Assembly: GCF_000969445.1 (NCBI RefSeq) | Contig: NZ_JZEY01000054.1 | Coordinates: 1,364,001 to 1,428,000 of the forward strand | Source: Devosia chinhatensis | GTDB taxonomy: Bacteria; Pseudomonadota; Alphaproteobacteria; Rhizobiales; Devosiaceae | Length of the DNA stretch: 64,000 bases | Direction of reading: 5' to 3' | Part shown: positions 47,198 to 57,454 of the stretch, piece by piece | How positions within the stretch are numbered: the first letter of the stretch is position 1 | Layout: each line of letters opens with the position of its first letter | Notes under the pieces: generated by a model | What the model was told of the DNA's origin: nothing | The model's database searches: none | Seen by the model: the letters and a program-made list of their open reading frames with translations, nothing else | Position numbers and translations under genes: made by a program

Positions 47198-48871
47198 TCA
47201 AACCCGATGCACGAAGACGCTGACATTGGGCTTGCGTCCCCAGAATGCATTGACCTCATTGCGGATTGCCTTGAACAGCGCAGAATTGAGCACCTCGGTA
47301 TCGGACCGCCGCTTTGGCGGCATTGATTTGATGACCCCACTGACTGTGTCTTCGACCAGTTCGGCGACCGATTCTTCTTCCGTTTCAGGTAGCCCCTCGA
47401 TTACCATTTCCGGGCCAGACACGACATGGCCGCTGCCATTGACGGCCAAGCTGACAATGATCATGCCGCCGAAAGACAGTCTCCGCCGTCCCTTGACGCC
47501 GCTCTCCTCGGGTGTGCAGAGAACCAGGCCATCAAGATAAAGCTCGCCCGTACGCACCTCTGCCGGAAAGGTCATAGCCTCAGGGAAGAGACGAACCAGA
47601 TCGCCGTTCCGCGCCTCGCAGACATTGGCGATGCCAGCCTCGCGGCCGAGTTTGGCGTGAGCTGCCAGATGCGCGGCTTCGCCGTGGACCGGGACCAGCA
47701 CCTCCGGCTTGACCAGGGAATAGAGCTTGCGCAATTCGCCACGACGCGGATGGCCAGTGACATGAACCAGTGCGTCATTGGCTGTGATGACCTCGACGCC
47801 TTTGTCGATCAACTGGTTCTGGATGTCCTGCACCTCGCGCTCATTGCCGGGAATGGCCCAGGACGAGAAGATCATGCGATCGCCAGCATTCAGATCGATC
47901 ACAGGATGATCGCCTCGCGCGATGCGGGCAATGGCGGCGCGGGCCTCGCCCTGACTGCCCGTACAGATCAACACGCATTTGTCGCGTGCGATTGACTTAT
48001 ACATGTCCTGATCATGCAGGGTCGGCAGGCCCTCGAGCATGCCAAGCTCCTTGGCAATGCCCATGATGCGGTGCAGCGAGCGGCCAGACATGACAACTTC
48101 GCGCCCCGCCTTATGGGCCGCGCGAACGATGGAGACGACGCGACCAACATTGGACGCAAAGGTTGTGACAGCGACCCGGTGCGGCGCTTCGGCAATCAGG
48201 CGGGCCAGATTGTCTCCGATTTCCTGTTCGCTTGGGCTCTCGCCATCCTTCATCGCATTGGTGGAGTCGCAGACCAAAGCCAAGGGCAACGCGCTTTCCG
48301 CGCCGATCGCTTCGAGACGCGCAACGTCCGTAGGAGCACTGGTGATCGGCGTCGGATCGAGCTTCCAGTCCCCGGTATGCAGCGCCCGACCAACCGGCGT
48401 CGTGATCAGCAGCGCATTGGATTCAGGGATCGAATGGGCAACATTGATCGGCTCGATGGTAAAGGGCCCGACTGAAAACGGCTTGCCTGGGCGCATGATG
48501 GTGATGTCGACATTCTCGACGATACCGTCCCCTGCCCGCTTGGCAGCCAACATGGCGGCGGTAAACGGAGTGGCATAGACCGGCTTGTCGAAGACGGGCC
48601 AGAGATCGAGCACGGCCCCGTAATGGTCCTCGTGGCTATGGGTGAGAACCAGGGCCAAGACGTCGTCGGCATTCTCCTCAAGAAATTCCGGATTGGCCAT
48701 GATGAGTTCGATGCCTGGCAGGTCCGGACCGCCAAAGCTGACGCCGCAATCCACCACGATCCATTTGCGCGACCGCTCTGGACCGAAGCCATAGGCAGCC
48801 ATGTTCATTCCGATTTCGCCAACGCCGCCAAGCGGTACGAAGACGAGTTCATCCCTTTGGGTCTTAGCCAT
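47198..48871 (-). CDS. rnj: Ribonuclease J
   Basis: RNase J is a dual endo- and 5'-3' exoribonuclease in mRNA turnover and rRNA maturation. The 557 residues have the metallo-beta-lactamase core with the zinc motif THSHEDHYGA (His78, His80, Asp82, His83), the beta-CASP domain (VALVCDSTNAMKDGESPSE, GSQGEARAA), and a C-terminal domain. Start chosen at the ATG at 48869-48871 with AAGGA upstream. It is widespread in alphaproteobacteria and lies after birA here as in other Rhizobiales. Confidence 0.95.
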   Translation of the reverse strand: MAKTQRDELVFVPLGGVGEIGMNMAAYGFGPERSRKWIVVDCGVSFGGPDLPGIELIMANPEFLEENADDVLALVLTHSHEDHYGAVLDLWPVFDKPVYATPFTAAMLAAKRAGDGIVENVDITIMRPGKPFSVGPFTIEPINVAHSIPESNALLITTPVGRALHTGDWKLDPTPITSAPTDVARLEAIGAESALPLALVCDSTNAMKDGESPSEQEIGDNLARLIAEAPHRVAVTTFASNVGRVVSIVRAAHKAGREVVMSGRSLHRIMGIAKELGMLEGLPTLHDQDMYKSIARDKCVLICTGSQGEARAAIARIARGDHPVIDLNAGDRMIFSSWAIPGNEREVQDIQNQLIDKGVEVITANDALVHVTGHPRRGELRKLYSLVKPEVLVPVHGEAAHLAAHAKLGREAGIANVCEARNGDLVRLFPEAMTFPAEVRTGELYLDGLVLCTPEESGVKGRRRLSFGGMIIVSLAVNGSGHVVSGPEMVIEGLPETEEESVAELVEDTVSGVIKSMPPKRRSDTEVLNSALFKAIRNEVNAFWGRKPNVSVFVHRV

Positions 48872-48939
48872 GGGTTTTCCTTCTAATTGACGCTGCGCCG
48901 CGCGAACTCTGGTCGCCGGTCGCCGCACGTCTGTTGTGG

Positions 48940-49770
48940 TCAGCTTCGGGCGCTGGCCGTTGCCCCAAAATGCACATCGCCTGCGGTGATCGGAAAGCGC
49001 GAACCGTCTTCGTCGCGAATGATCAGCCGACCGGCAGCATCGATAGTTTCAAAGATTCCACGTCGCACCACGCCATCCTGCGATACCGCTACCGGAGCAC
49101 CGATACCCGCTGCCGAACTCCGCCACAGCTCAAGAACGGCAGCGATGCCACGGCCGTCATCCCAGAGGGCAAAGACATCTACCCAGGCATCTGACAAAGC
49201 CTCGAAGACCTGCTCGGCGCTGCGTTCCACCCCAAGGGCCAGCAAGCTTGTTGCCGGATAAGGCGTGCCCTCTGGCGCGGCAACCACGTTGACACCGCAA
49301 CCGATGACAATTGCGCTGCGACCATCGGGTGTCTTGCTGGCTTCAAGGAGGATACCCGAGAGCTTTTCGCCATCGGCCAAGACGTCGTTTGGCCACTTGA
49401 GCGCAATGCGCGATCGGCCATCTGCCCCGTCCATTCCGTCAATGCCAACTCGGAAGCGACCCTGCGGCAGGACGGCGGCCAAAGCCCGATTAAGCGCGAC
49501 ACCGGCCACAAACCCCAGGGTCGCAATCTGCTCTGGCGCAGCATCGGGCACAATGAGAAGGCTTGCGGCCAGGTTTCCACGCACGCTGTGCCATTGGCGG
49601 CCCCGCCTGCCCCGACCTGCCGTCTGGTGGCGGGCCGCAAACCAGATTCCGCCGGGATCGCCCAATGACGCCGCGGCAAGCGCTTCGCTGTTTGTCGACC
49701 CGATTTCATCGAAACCGGTCAGCCTGTAACCGGCTGACCGCGCGTTGGGGCCCAGCGAGAAGTCACTCAC
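48940..49770 (-). CDS. birA: Biotin--[acetyl-CoA-carboxylase] ligase
   Basis: BirA attaches biotin to carboxyl carrier proteins. The 276 residues contain GSTNSEA, the biotinyl-AMP loop QTAGRGRRGRQWHS, LKWPNDVLADGEKLSGIL, and a C-terminal SH3-like domain (GIFETIDAAGRLIIRDEDG). The N-terminal helix-turn-helix of the E. coli repressor form is absent, so this is a class I, non-DNA-binding ligase. It starts with GTG immediately after the nuoN stop, so it is translated from the nuo message. Confidence 0.95.
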   Translation of the reverse strand: MSDFSLGPNARSAGYRLTGFDEIGSTNSEALAAASLGDPGGIWFAARHQTAGRGRRGRQWHSVRGNLAASLLIVPDAAPEQIATLGFVAGVALNRALAAVLPQGRFRVGIDGMDGADGRSRIALKWPNDVLADGEKLSGILLEASKTPDGRSAIVIGCGVNVVAAPEGTPYPATSLLALGVERSAEQVFEALSDAWVDVFALWDDGRGIAAVLELWRSSAAGIGAPVAVSQDGVVRRGIFETIDAAGRLIIRDEDGSRFPITAGDVHFGATASARS

Positions 49771-51216
49771 CTAGAAGAGGCTTCCGGCAGCATTGTGCGC
49801 CAGGGCCGAGAGCGGATTGCCCACCGTGAAGAAGTACGTGACGATGAGGAAGCTAAACACCGCCATGATGATGTTGAGCTCACCGGGCACGGCGATGAAA
49901 TCCGATCTTGGTTCATCGAAATACATCACCTTGACGACGCGCAGGTAATAGAAGGCGCTTATCGCAGATGCCAGCATCCCGATGACAGCCAGGACATAAA
50001 GATTGGCTTCGATGGCGGCCAGAAACACCTGCCACTTCGCGAAAAATCCAGCCAGCGGCGGCAGACCGATCAGCGAGAACATGACGATCGCCATGACCGC
50101 CGCAACGAAAGGACGGGTTTTGGACGCTCCTGCCAGGTCCTCAATGGTCTCGACATAACCTTTTTCGGTGCGCAGCGACAGAAGGCAGGCAAACAGCGCG
50201 ACTGTCATGCCGACATAGATCGCCATGTAGATTGCAACGCCCTCGACCCCGACCTGGGTCCCGGAAGATAGCCCCACCAAGGCAAACCCCACATGACCGA
50301 TCGACGAATAGGCGATCAGACGCTTGATCGAGCTCTGCCCGATGGCTGCGAAGGCTGCCAGAACCATGGAAGCGATCGACAGGAAAATGACGATCTGCTG
50401 CCAGTCGCTGGTGATGGGCGAGAATGTGTCCATGACCAAGCGGACCATCAACGTCATTGCCGCAACTTTCGGCGCCATGGCGAAGAAGGCGGTGACCGGC
50501 GTTGGAGCCCCTTCATAGACGTCCGGCGTCCACATGTGGAACGGAACCGCAGAAATCTTGAAGGCGACACCTGCCAGCAGAAATACCATGCCAAAGATCA
50601 GCCCAACCGAACGACCTTCGTTCGAAATCGCGATGACGATCTCGGAGAGGTTGGTATGGCCGGTAAAGCCATAGACCAATGAGGCGCCATAAAGCAGCAT
50701 GCCCGACGACAACGCGCCCAGCACGAAATACTTGAGGCCCGCTTCGGTGGCGCGACTATCGTCGCGCTTGATGGCGGCCATGACATAGAGCGCCAGAGAC
50801 TGCAGCTCAAGACCCACATAGAGGCTCATCAGGTCATTGGCCGAAACCATCACCATCATGCCCAGCGTCGCGAGGACGGCCAGAATTGCATATTCGTATT
50901 TATGAATGCCGTTCTCTTCGGCATTGGAAAGACCCAGGATCAATGCCAGCGCGGCGCCACCGATCACCAACACTTTCATGTAGCGGGCAAAGCCGTCTGC
51001 AATGAAAAGGCCATTGAAGATGATGCCATCGGCAGGTTGCAGCACAACCAGAAGACCGGTAGCGATCAGAAGACCAATAGCCAACCAGTTGACCAGACTG
51101 GACTTCTCCTTGTTGACCACGATGCCGACGAGCAACAGCGCCAGCGCACCGACGGCCATCAGCAGTTCCGGATAGGCCGGAGCCAGGCTCGCAAAATCGG
51201 TAATGTCAGAATTCAC
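49771..51216 (-). CDS. nuoN: NADH-quinone oxidoreductase subunit N
   Basis: NuoN is one of the three antiporter-like proton-pumping subunits in the complex I membrane arm. The 481 residues have about 14 hydrophobic helices. The conserved GLELQSLALYVMAA (Glu on helix 5), KYFVLGALSSGMLLYG, and FKISAVPFHMWTPDVYEGAPTPVTAF carry the charged residues of the pump. It is the last nuo gene; birA follows without a gap. Confidence 0.97.
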   Translation of the reverse strand: MNSDITDFASLAPAYPELLMAVGALALLLVGIVVNKEKSSLVNWLAIGLLIATGLLVVLQPADGIIFNGLFIADGFARYMKVLVIGGAALALILGLSNAEENGIHKYEYAILAVLATLGMMVMVSANDLMSLYVGLELQSLALYVMAAIKRDDSRATEAGLKYFVLGALSSGMLLYGASLVYGFTGHTNLSEIVIAISNEGRSVGLIFGMVFLLAGVAFKISAVPFHMWTPDVYEGAPTPVTAFFAMAPKVAAMTLMVRLVMDTFSPITSDWQQIVIFLSIASMVLAAFAAIGQSSIKRLIAYSSIGHVGFALVGLSSGTQVGVEGVAIYMAIYVGMTVALFACLLSLRTEKGYVETIEDLAGASKTRPFVAAVMAIVMFSLIGLPPLAGFFAKWQVFLAAIEANLYVLAVIGMLASAISAFYYLRVVKVMYFDEPRSDFIAVPGELNIIMAVFSFLIVTYFFTVGNPLSALAHNAAGSLF

Positions 51217-51225
51217 GACTGTCTC

Positions 51226-52794
51226 CTAGTGCGAAGCAGGCGCTGTGGCCGGCTGTGCCTCGCCCGTGGGCGCGGCGTAATCGAGTTGGATGCGCTGGTC
51301 GGCCAGGTCCACTGCAGCGTCGCGACCAACGGCGGTCGAATACTGCACCACCAGATTGTCGACGGCTGCCGCCGTCGTATCCAGGATTGGCGCTGGGTAA
51401 AAGCCGAACACAATGGTGAGCACGATCAGCGGATAAATCACGATCTTTTCGCGCAGGTTGAGATCCAGGATGCCCTTAAGGCTGTCCTTGGTGAGTGCGC
51501 CGAAAATCACCCGACGATAGAGCCAGAGCGCGTAGCAGGCCGACAAAATCACGCCGAACGCAGCACCGAACGCCACCCAGGTATTGACCTGGAATACGCC
51601 CATCATGGTGAGGAACTCGCCCACAAACCCCGAAGTGCCCGGCAGTCCAACATTGGCCATCGTGAAGACCATGAAGGCGAAGGCATATTGCGGCATGCGC
51701 TCGACCAGCCCGCCATAGGCCGAAATTTCACGAGTGTGCATTCTGTCGTAGATCACGCCAACGCATAGGAACAGCGCGCCCGAAACGATGCCATGCGAAA
51801 TCATCTGAAACATCGCACCCTGAATGCCGAGCGCATTGCCCGCAAAGATGCCCATGGTCACAAAGCCCATATGTGCCACGGACGAGTATGCAATCAGCTT
51901 CTTGATGTCGGTCTGCACCAGCGCGACCAGCGAGGTCAGGATGATGGCGGCCACCGACAGGACAAAGACGAAGTTGGCGAACTGAGCAGAGGCATCCGGG
52001 AACATGGGAAGGCTGAAGCGAAGGAAACCATAGCCGCCCAACTTGAGCAGGATAGCCGCCAGAATCACCGAACCTGCGGTCGGAGCTTGAACGTGAGCCT
52101 CGGGCAACCAGCGGTGGAACGGCCACATCGGCATTTTCACTGCCAGCGACGCGAAGAAGGCCAGCCACAGCCACGTCTGCATCCCTGCCGGAAAATCGTG
52201 GTTCAACAGGCGCGAAATATCAGTCGTTCCGGCATCCCAATACATCGCCATCATGGCCAGGAGCATGAGCACCGAGCCGACGAAGGTGTAGAAGAAGAAC
52301 TTGTATGCCGCCTGAATGCGCTGTGATCCGCCCCAGATGCCGATGATCAGGAACATCGGCAAAAGCGTACCTTCGAAGAACACGTAGAACATGGCCAGGT
52401 CGAGCGTGGTGAACACGCCGATCATCAGCGTCTCGAGCACCAGAAAGACTATCATGTATTCCTTGAGCCGCGTCTCGACTTCCCAGCTGGCAAGCACGAC
52501 CGCCGGCATCAGAAGCGCGGTCAGGACCACAAACAGCACCGAAATGCCGTCCACGCCGACCCGGTAGCCTATATTGTCGCCAATCCACGGCATGTTCACG
52601 ACAAACTGGAAACCGGCATTGGACGCGTCGAACGCATTCCAGAGCGCAAGCGACAGCGCGAAGACCACAAGCGTGGTCGCGAGCGAAATCCAGCGGATCG
52701 CCCCGATCGACGTCTTGGGTGTCGCCAGCAAAAGGGCCGCACCCAGAATGGGCAGCCAGGTTACAATCGTGAGTATCGAATTGTCGAAGGTCAT
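51226..52794 (-). CDS. nuoM: NADH-quinone oxidoreductase subunit M
   Basis: NuoM is an antiporter-like proton-pumping subunit. The 522 residues show the [18 protein letters not shown] motif (Glu on helix 5) and the broken-helix Lys region [22 protein letters not shown], with about 14 membrane helices in all. The hydrophilic tail after the last helix is a little longer than usual. It starts at a TGATG junction with the nuoL stop and precedes nuoN by 9 nt. Confidence 0.97.
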   Translation of the reverse strand: MTFDNSILTIVTWLPILGAALLLATPKTSIGAIRWISLATTLVVFALSLALWNAFDASNAGFQFVVNMPWIGDNIGYRVGVDGISVLFVVLTALLMPAVVLASWEVETRLKEYMIVFLVLETLMIGVFTTLDLAMFYVFFEGTLLPMFLIIGIWGGSQRIQAAYKFFFYTFVGSVLMLLAMMAMYWDAGTTDISRLLNHDFPAGMQTWLWLAFFASLAVKMPMWPFHRWLPEAHVQAPTAGSVILAAILLKLGGYGFLRFSLPMFPDASAQFANFVFVLSVAAIILTSLVALVQTDIKKLIAYSSVAHMGFVTMGIFAGNALGIQGAMFQMISHGIVSGALFLCVGVIYDRMHTREISAYGGLVERMPQYAFAFMVFTMANVGLPGTSGFVGEFLTMMGVFQVNTWVAFGAAFGVILSACYALWLYRRVIFGALTKDSLKGILDLNLREKIVIYPLIVLTIVFGFYPAPILDTTAAAVDNLVVQYSTAVGRDAAVDLADQRIQLDYAAPTGEAQPATAPASH

Positions 52795-54905
52795 CAGAGG
52801 AGCCCCCCGGCCGTAATGGCCCAGGTCAGCAGCGCCGCAATGCCGATGAGCATGGCGAAGGCATAATGGTACAGATAGCCGGACTGCAGTTTGACGACCC
52901 AGCTGGTGACATTCTGAACGCGACGGCCAAGGCCTTCGGTGATCTTGCCGTCAACCAGCCAGTCATCGAACCCTTTCCATATCGCGTTACCGATCCAGAG
53001 CGCGGGGCGCACGAAGATCGTGTTGTAGAGCTCATCGAAGTACCACTTGTTGAGCAGGAACTTGTAGAGCCCCGGATTGGACGCCGCGAGCTTTGCCGGC
53101 GTTTCCGGGCGACGAATATACATGAACCAGGCCGCAACGAAGCCCGCGATCATGGCGATGGTTGCGCTCCATTTCACCCAGGTCGGGACATGATGTGCGT
53201 CCTCGATGATCTGGTGATCGACAAAGATCGACCCGGCAAAGAAGTGTTCAATATGTTCAACGTCGTGGAAGAACATGCCGTAGAACACCACGCCTGCCAG
53301 CACTGCACCCACGGAGAGGACATAAAGCGGCACCAGCATGACATTTGGCGATTCATGCGCATTGTCATAAGCCGAGCCATGGTGGTGACCATGATGGCCG
53401 TGATCGTCCGCATTGCTGTCGTCGATCGGCTCGTCGTGGCTTTCCAGGGCCGAATGAGCCGGGTCCGGATGCGGACCTTCACCGTGATGCTGGGCATCGC
53501 GGGGTGAGCCGTGAAACGTCAGGTGGACCAGGCGCCAGGAATAGAAGCTGGTGAACAGGGCTGCAATCACCAGCAGCCAGAACGCCATCGTGCCCGCATT
53601 GCCGCCGAACGCATAGGCGCTTTCGATAATGGCATCTTTGGAGAAGAAGCCAGCAAAGCCGAAATTGGTGCCGGGGATGCCCACGCCGGTGAGGGCGAGC
53701 GTACCGATCATCATCATCGCATAGGTGATGGGGATCTTCTTGCGCAGGCCGCCCATGTTCCGCATGTCCTGCTCGTGATGCATCGCATGGATGACCGAAC
53801 CTGCTCCCAAGAACAGCAGGGCTTTGAAGAAGGCATGCGTGAACAGGTGGAACACGCCTGCAGAATAGGCGCCAACCCCCAAAGCAACGAACATATAGCC
53901 GAGCTGCGAGCAGGTCGAATAAGCAATCACCCGCTTGATGTCGTTCTGCACGAGGCCGACGGTAGCGGCAAAGAATGCCGTGATGGCGCCGACCACGATG
54001 ACCACTGTCAACGCCACAGGTGACGTTTCAAACAATGGCGAAAGCCGAGCGACCATGAAGACACCGGCAGTCACCATGGTAGCGGCGTGGATGAGAGCCG
54101 ATACTGGCGTCGGGCCTTCCATGGCGTCCGGTAGCCAGGTGTGCAGCAGGAACTGCGCCGACTTGCCCATAGCGCCCATAAAAAGCAGCAGGCAGATCAC
54201 CGTCATGGCGTCGAGCTGCCAACCCAGGAACTGGATCACCGGCAGGCCGGTAGTCGCAAATTCATCGGCGGCCTGGAAGGCGCCGTCGAAATCGATGTGG
54301 CCGAGCACCATGAAGGCGCCGAAAATACCGAGCGCGAAACCGAAATCGCCGACGCGATTGACCACGAAGGCTTTCATCGCTGCAGCGGTGGCAGACGGCC
54401 GGGTGTACCAGAACCCGATCAACAGGTACGACGCAAGACCTACGCCTTCCCACCCGAAGAACATCTGGAGGAAGTTGTCGGCAGTCACCAGCATGAGCAT
54501 GGCGAAGGTGAAGAGCGACAGGTAAGCGAAGAAGCGCGAGCGATGCGGATCCTCGTTCATGTAGCCGATGGAGTAGACGTGAACGAGTGCTGAAACCGTG
54601 TTGACCACCACCAGCATGATCGCAGTCAGCGTATCGACGCGTAAGGTCCAGCGCAGGTCCATGTCACCGACCTGGATCCAACGCATGATCTCGACCTTGA
54701 GCACGGCCGCATGGCCGTCGCCCACGGCACCCACCAGCCCGTCGCCAAAAGCGACCGGAAGGAACACGACCCAGCTGAGCACCGCTGCTACGCTCAGGAG
54801 TCCGGTGGTAATGAACTCAGCCGGACGATGTCCGATCTGGCGGCCCAAAAGGCCGGCAATAAGCGCCCCGATAAGGGGCAGGAAAACAATCGCCTGAATG
54901 ATCAT
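52794..54905 (-). CDS. nuoL: NADH-quinone oxidoreductase subunit L, with His-rich loop
   Basis: NuoL is the distal antiporter-like subunit, with the long lateral helix that braces the membrane arm. The 703 residues have [50 protein letters not shown], and the C-terminal lateral helix. Around residues 465-520 lies a hydrophilic insert very rich in His, Asp and Glu (including [11 protein letters not shown]) between late helices; such inserts vary and their role is unknown. The frame is intact and overlaps nuoM by one base. Confidence 0.97.
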   Translation of the reverse strand: MIIQAIVFLPLIGALIAGLLGRQIGHRPAEFITTGLLSVAAVLSWVVFLPVAFGDGLVGAVGDGHAAVLKVEIMRWIQVGDMDLRWTLRVDTLTAIMLVVVNTVSALVHVYSIGYMNEDPHRSRFFAYLSLFTFAMLMLVTADNFLQMFFGWEGVGLASYLLIGFWYTRPSATAAAMKAFVVNRVGDFGFALGIFGAFMVLGHIDFDGAFQAADEFATTGLPVIQFLGWQLDAMTVICLLLFMGAMGKSAQFLLHTWLPDAMEGPTPVSALIHAATMVTAGVFMVARLSPLFETSPVALTVVIVVGAITAFFAATVGLVQNDIKRVIAYSTCSQLGYMFVALGVGAYSAGVFHLFTHAFFKALLFLGAGSVIHAMHHEQDMRNMGGLRKKIPITYAMMMIGTLALTGVGIPGTNFGFAGFFSKDAIIESAYAFGGNAGTMAFWLLVIAALFTSFYSWRLVHLTFHGSPRDAQHHGEGPHPDPAHSALESHDEPIDDSNADDHGHHGHHHGSAYDNAHESPNVMLVPLYVLSVGAVLAGVVFYGMFFHDVEHIEHFFAGSIFVDHQIIEDAHHVPTWVKWSATIAMIAGFVAAWFMYIRRPETPAKLAASNPGLYKFLLNKWYFDELYNTIFVRPALWIGNAIWKGFDDWLVDGKITEGLGRRVQNVTSWVVKLQSGYLYHYAFAMLIGIAALLTWAITAGGLL

Positions 54906-54915
54906 AGCGGGTGCC

Positions 54916-55230
54916 CTAGCCCTTCATCATGTTGACGTCCTCAACCGCGATTGTGCCACGGTTGCGGTAGAAGATTACGAGGATGGCCAGACCGATGGCA
55001 GCTTCAGCAGCGGCCACGGTCAGGATCATCAGCGCGAACACCTGACCCTGCAGGTCGTTGAGCTGCGCACTAAAGGCCACCAGGTTGAGATTGACGGCAA
55101 GCAGGATCAGCTCGACAGACATCAGGATGACGATGATGTTCTTGCGGTTGATAAAGATGCCGAACACGCCAAGCGTGAACAGGATGGCAGCGACGGTCAG
55201 GTAATGACCGAGCCCGATTTCCAGACCCAT
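54916..55230 (-). CDS. nuoK: NADH-quinone oxidoreductase subunit K
   Basis: NuoK is a small three-helix membrane subunit with two buried glutamates needed for coupling. The 104 residues match the family. The glutamates sit in [19 protein letters not shown] (near residue 36) and [14 protein letters not shown] (near 72). It lies between nuoJ and nuoL with short gaps. Confidence 0.97.
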   Translation of the reverse strand: MGLEIGLGHYLTVAAILFTLGVFGIFINRKNIIVILMSVELILLAVNLNLVAFSAQLNDLQGQVFALMILTVAAAEAAIGLAILVIFYRNRGTIAVEDVNMMKG

Positions 55231-55239
55231 GATAACCCC

Positions 55240-55848
55240 CTAAAGCCCCTGGCCCGATTTGACTTTGACGACCTTGAGCGTATCGCCGGCCTTGCGACCG
55301 ATCTGCGAGGCAGTGCTCTGCCGCTTGATGCCTGGACGGTGCCGCAGCGTAAGGACGATCGCCCCAATCATGGCGACCAGCAATACGGCAGCAGCGCCCT
55401 GGAACAGGAACACGTAGCGCGTGTAGAGCACCTGGCCCAAGGCACGCGTGTTTTCGATTGTGTTGTCGATCGGGAGCGCGGCTCCACCCGTGATCTCGGG
55501 AGAGATAAAGGCGCTACCGGCAACCAGCAGTAGCTCAAGGAAAAGAACCACCCCGACCAGAATGCCGATTGGAGCATATTGCAACAGCCCCGACTTGAGC
55601 TCGGCAAAGTCGACATCGAGCATCATGACGACGAAGAGGAACAAAACCGCTACGGCGCCCACATAGACGACAATCAGGATCAGTGCCAGGAACTCTGCAC
55701 CCGCCAACATAAACAGGCCGGCAGCATTCACGAAGGTCAGGATCAGAAACAGGACCGCATGCACCGGATTGCGCGCCGAAATGACCATGAAGGCCGAAGC
55801 GACGGCGACCGCCGAGAATACATAGAAGAAAAATAGTGGAAGGCTCAT
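55240..55848 (-). CDS. nuoJ: NADH-quinone oxidoreductase subunit J
   Basis: NuoJ is a five-helix membrane subunit next to the quinone-channel region. The 202 residues have the conserved NPVHAVLFLILTFVNAAGLF near residue 28 and EFLALILIVVYVGAVAVLFLFVVMML with the pi-bulge Tyr/Gly-rich third helix. A cytoplasmic or periplasmic tail of about 35 residues follows the last helix. It is 11 nt after nuoI. Confidence 0.97.
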   Translation of the reverse strand: MSLPLFFFYVFSAVAVASAFMVISARNPVHAVLFLILTFVNAAGLFMLAGAEFLALILIVVYVGAVAVLFLFVVMMLDVDFAELKSGLLQYAPIGILVGVVLFLELLLVAGSAFISPEITGGAALPIDNTIENTRALGQVLYTRYVFLFQGAAAVLLVAMIGAIVLTLRHRPGIKRQSTASQIGRKAGDTLKVVKVKSGQGL

Positions 55849-55859
55849 CGTCTTCCCTC

Positions 55860-56348
55860 TCAGCGATAGGGCGCATCAGCGGCGAGGTTGGCGGCGATTT
55901 CACGCTCCCAACGGTCACCGTTGCTGAGGAGCTTCTCCTTGGAGAAGTACAATTCCTCGCGCGTTTCGGTTGCGAATTCGAAGTTGGGGCCTTCCACGAT
56001 GGCATCCACCGGGCACGCTTCCTGGCAGAAACCGCAATAGATGCACTTCACCATGTCGATGTCGTAGCGCACGGTACGCCGGGTGCCGTCATTCTGGCGC
56101 GGGCCGGCTTCGATGGTGATGGCCTGGGCCGGGCAGATGGCCTCGCACAGCTTGCAAGCAATGCAACGCTCTTCCCCATTGGGGTAGCGGCGCAGGGCAT
56201 GCTCGCCCCGGAAGCGCGGGCTGACCGCACCCTTTTCGAACGGATAGTTGATAGTGGGCTTGGGCGCGAAGAAATAGCGCATGGCCAGGAAGAAGGCCGA
56301 AACGAATTCCTTGAGCAGAAGCGTATTGACGAGTTGGCCGGCGCGCAT
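55860..56348 (-). CDS. nuoI: NADH-quinone oxidoreductase subunit I
   Basis: NuoI carries two [4Fe-4S] clusters (N6a and N6b) that pass electrons toward N2. The 162 residues hold two ferredoxin motifs, [15 protein letters not shown] and [15 protein letters not shown]. An N-terminal amphipathic segment contacts the membrane. Start at the ATG at 56346-56348, overlapping the nuoH stop by one base (TGATG); the longer frame reads through nuoH and is not NuoI. Confidence 0.97.
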   Translation of the reverse strand: MRAGQLVNTLLLKEFVSAFFLAMRYFFAPKPTINYPFEKGAVSPRFRGEHALRRYPNGEERCIACKLCEAICPAQAITIEAGPRQNDGTRRTVRYDIDMVKCIYCGFCQEACPVDAIVEGPNFEFATETREELYFSKEKLLSNGDRWEREIAANLAADAPYR

Positions 56349-57445
56349 CAGGCGACCCCTCCGTTCCAGCCCCAGCCAGTCAGCTGAAGCACGAATGCAA
56401 CGATGACGACCATGATCAGCGAAAGCGGCAGGAACAGTTTCCAGCCGATCCGCATGAGCTGGTCGTAGCGATAGCGAGGCACGATAGCCTTTGCCATGGC
56501 AAACATGAAGAAAACGAGGGTTACCTTGATGAAGAACCAGAATATCCCGGGAATCCAGGTGAAGGGCGGCAGGTCGATCGGTGCAGCCCAGCCCCCGAGA
56601 AACAGGATCGTGGTCATGGCGCACATCAAAAGGATCGAGATGTATTCGCCCAACATGAACAGAAGATAAGGCGTGGCCGAATATTCAGTCATGAAGCCTG
56701 CGACCAGTTCCGACTCACCCTCGGCAAAATCGAAGGGCGGACGGTTGGTTTCTGCCAGGGCCGAGATGTAGAACACCACGAACATTGGGAAGAGCGGCAG
56801 CCAGAACCAGTTGAGAAAGCTCAGCCACGGCACGCCCAGGGCATGGGCAAGACCCATCTCGTACTGCGCGATGACGATGTCGTTCAGGTTCAGGGAGCCA
56901 ACGCAGAGCAAGACCGTGATGATGACGAGGCCGATGGACACTTCATAGGACACCATCTGCGCAGCGGCGCGGATGGAGCCGAAGAACGGGTACTTCGAGT
57001 TCGAAGCCCAGCCACCGATAATCACGCCATAGACCCCCAGCGAGGAGATGGCCAGCAGGTAGAGGATACCCACATTGATATTGGCCATAGCCCAGCCGTC
57101 AGCCACCGGAACAACGGCCCAGCCTGCAAGGGCAAGCGTACCGGTGATCAGCGGCGCAGCTAGGAACAATACCTTATCCGCGCCGGCCGGAATGATGGCT
57201 TCCTTGAACACAAACTTCAAGAGATCGGCAAAGGACTGCAACAGACCAAATGGACCCACCACGTTCGGACCGCGGCGCAATTGCACCGCAGCCCAGATCT
57301 TTCGGTCACCCAGAAGGATGAATGCAGTAAAGATCAGCAGGCCCACCAAAAGCGCCAGGGCCTTGTAAATGAAGCCGATCTGCGTCCCCCATCCGAGAAA
57401 TGGAATACCGAGCAGGTAGTCTAGGGCAGCGAGAAGAAAGTCCAT
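56348..57445 (-). CDS. nuoH: NADH-quinone oxidoreductase subunit H
   Basis: NuoH forms the quinone chamber and the link to the peripheral arm. The 365 residues have eight helices. Diagnostic strings are [25 protein letters not shown] and [21 protein letters not shown] with its acidic cluster. It lies between nuoG and nuoI. Confidence 0.97.
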   Translation of the reverse strand: MDFLLAALDYLLGIPFLGWGTQIGFIYKALALLVGLLIFTAFILLGDRKIWAAVQLRRGPNVVGPFGLLQSFADLLKFVFKEAIIPAGADKVLFLAAPLITGTLALAGWAVVPVADGWAMANINVGILYLLAISSLGVYGVIIGGWASNSKYPFFGSIRAAAQMVSYEVSIGLVIITVLLCVGSLNLNDIVIAQYEMGLAHALGVPWLSFLNWFWLPLFPMFVVFYISALAETNRPPFDFAEGESELVAGFMTEYSATPYLLFMLGEYISILLMCAMTTILFLGGWAAPIDLPPFTWIPGIFWFFIKVTLVFFMFAMAKAIVPRYRYDQLMRIGWKLFLPLSLIMVVIVAFVLQLTGWGWNGGVA

Positions 57446-57454
57446 AATGCTCCC

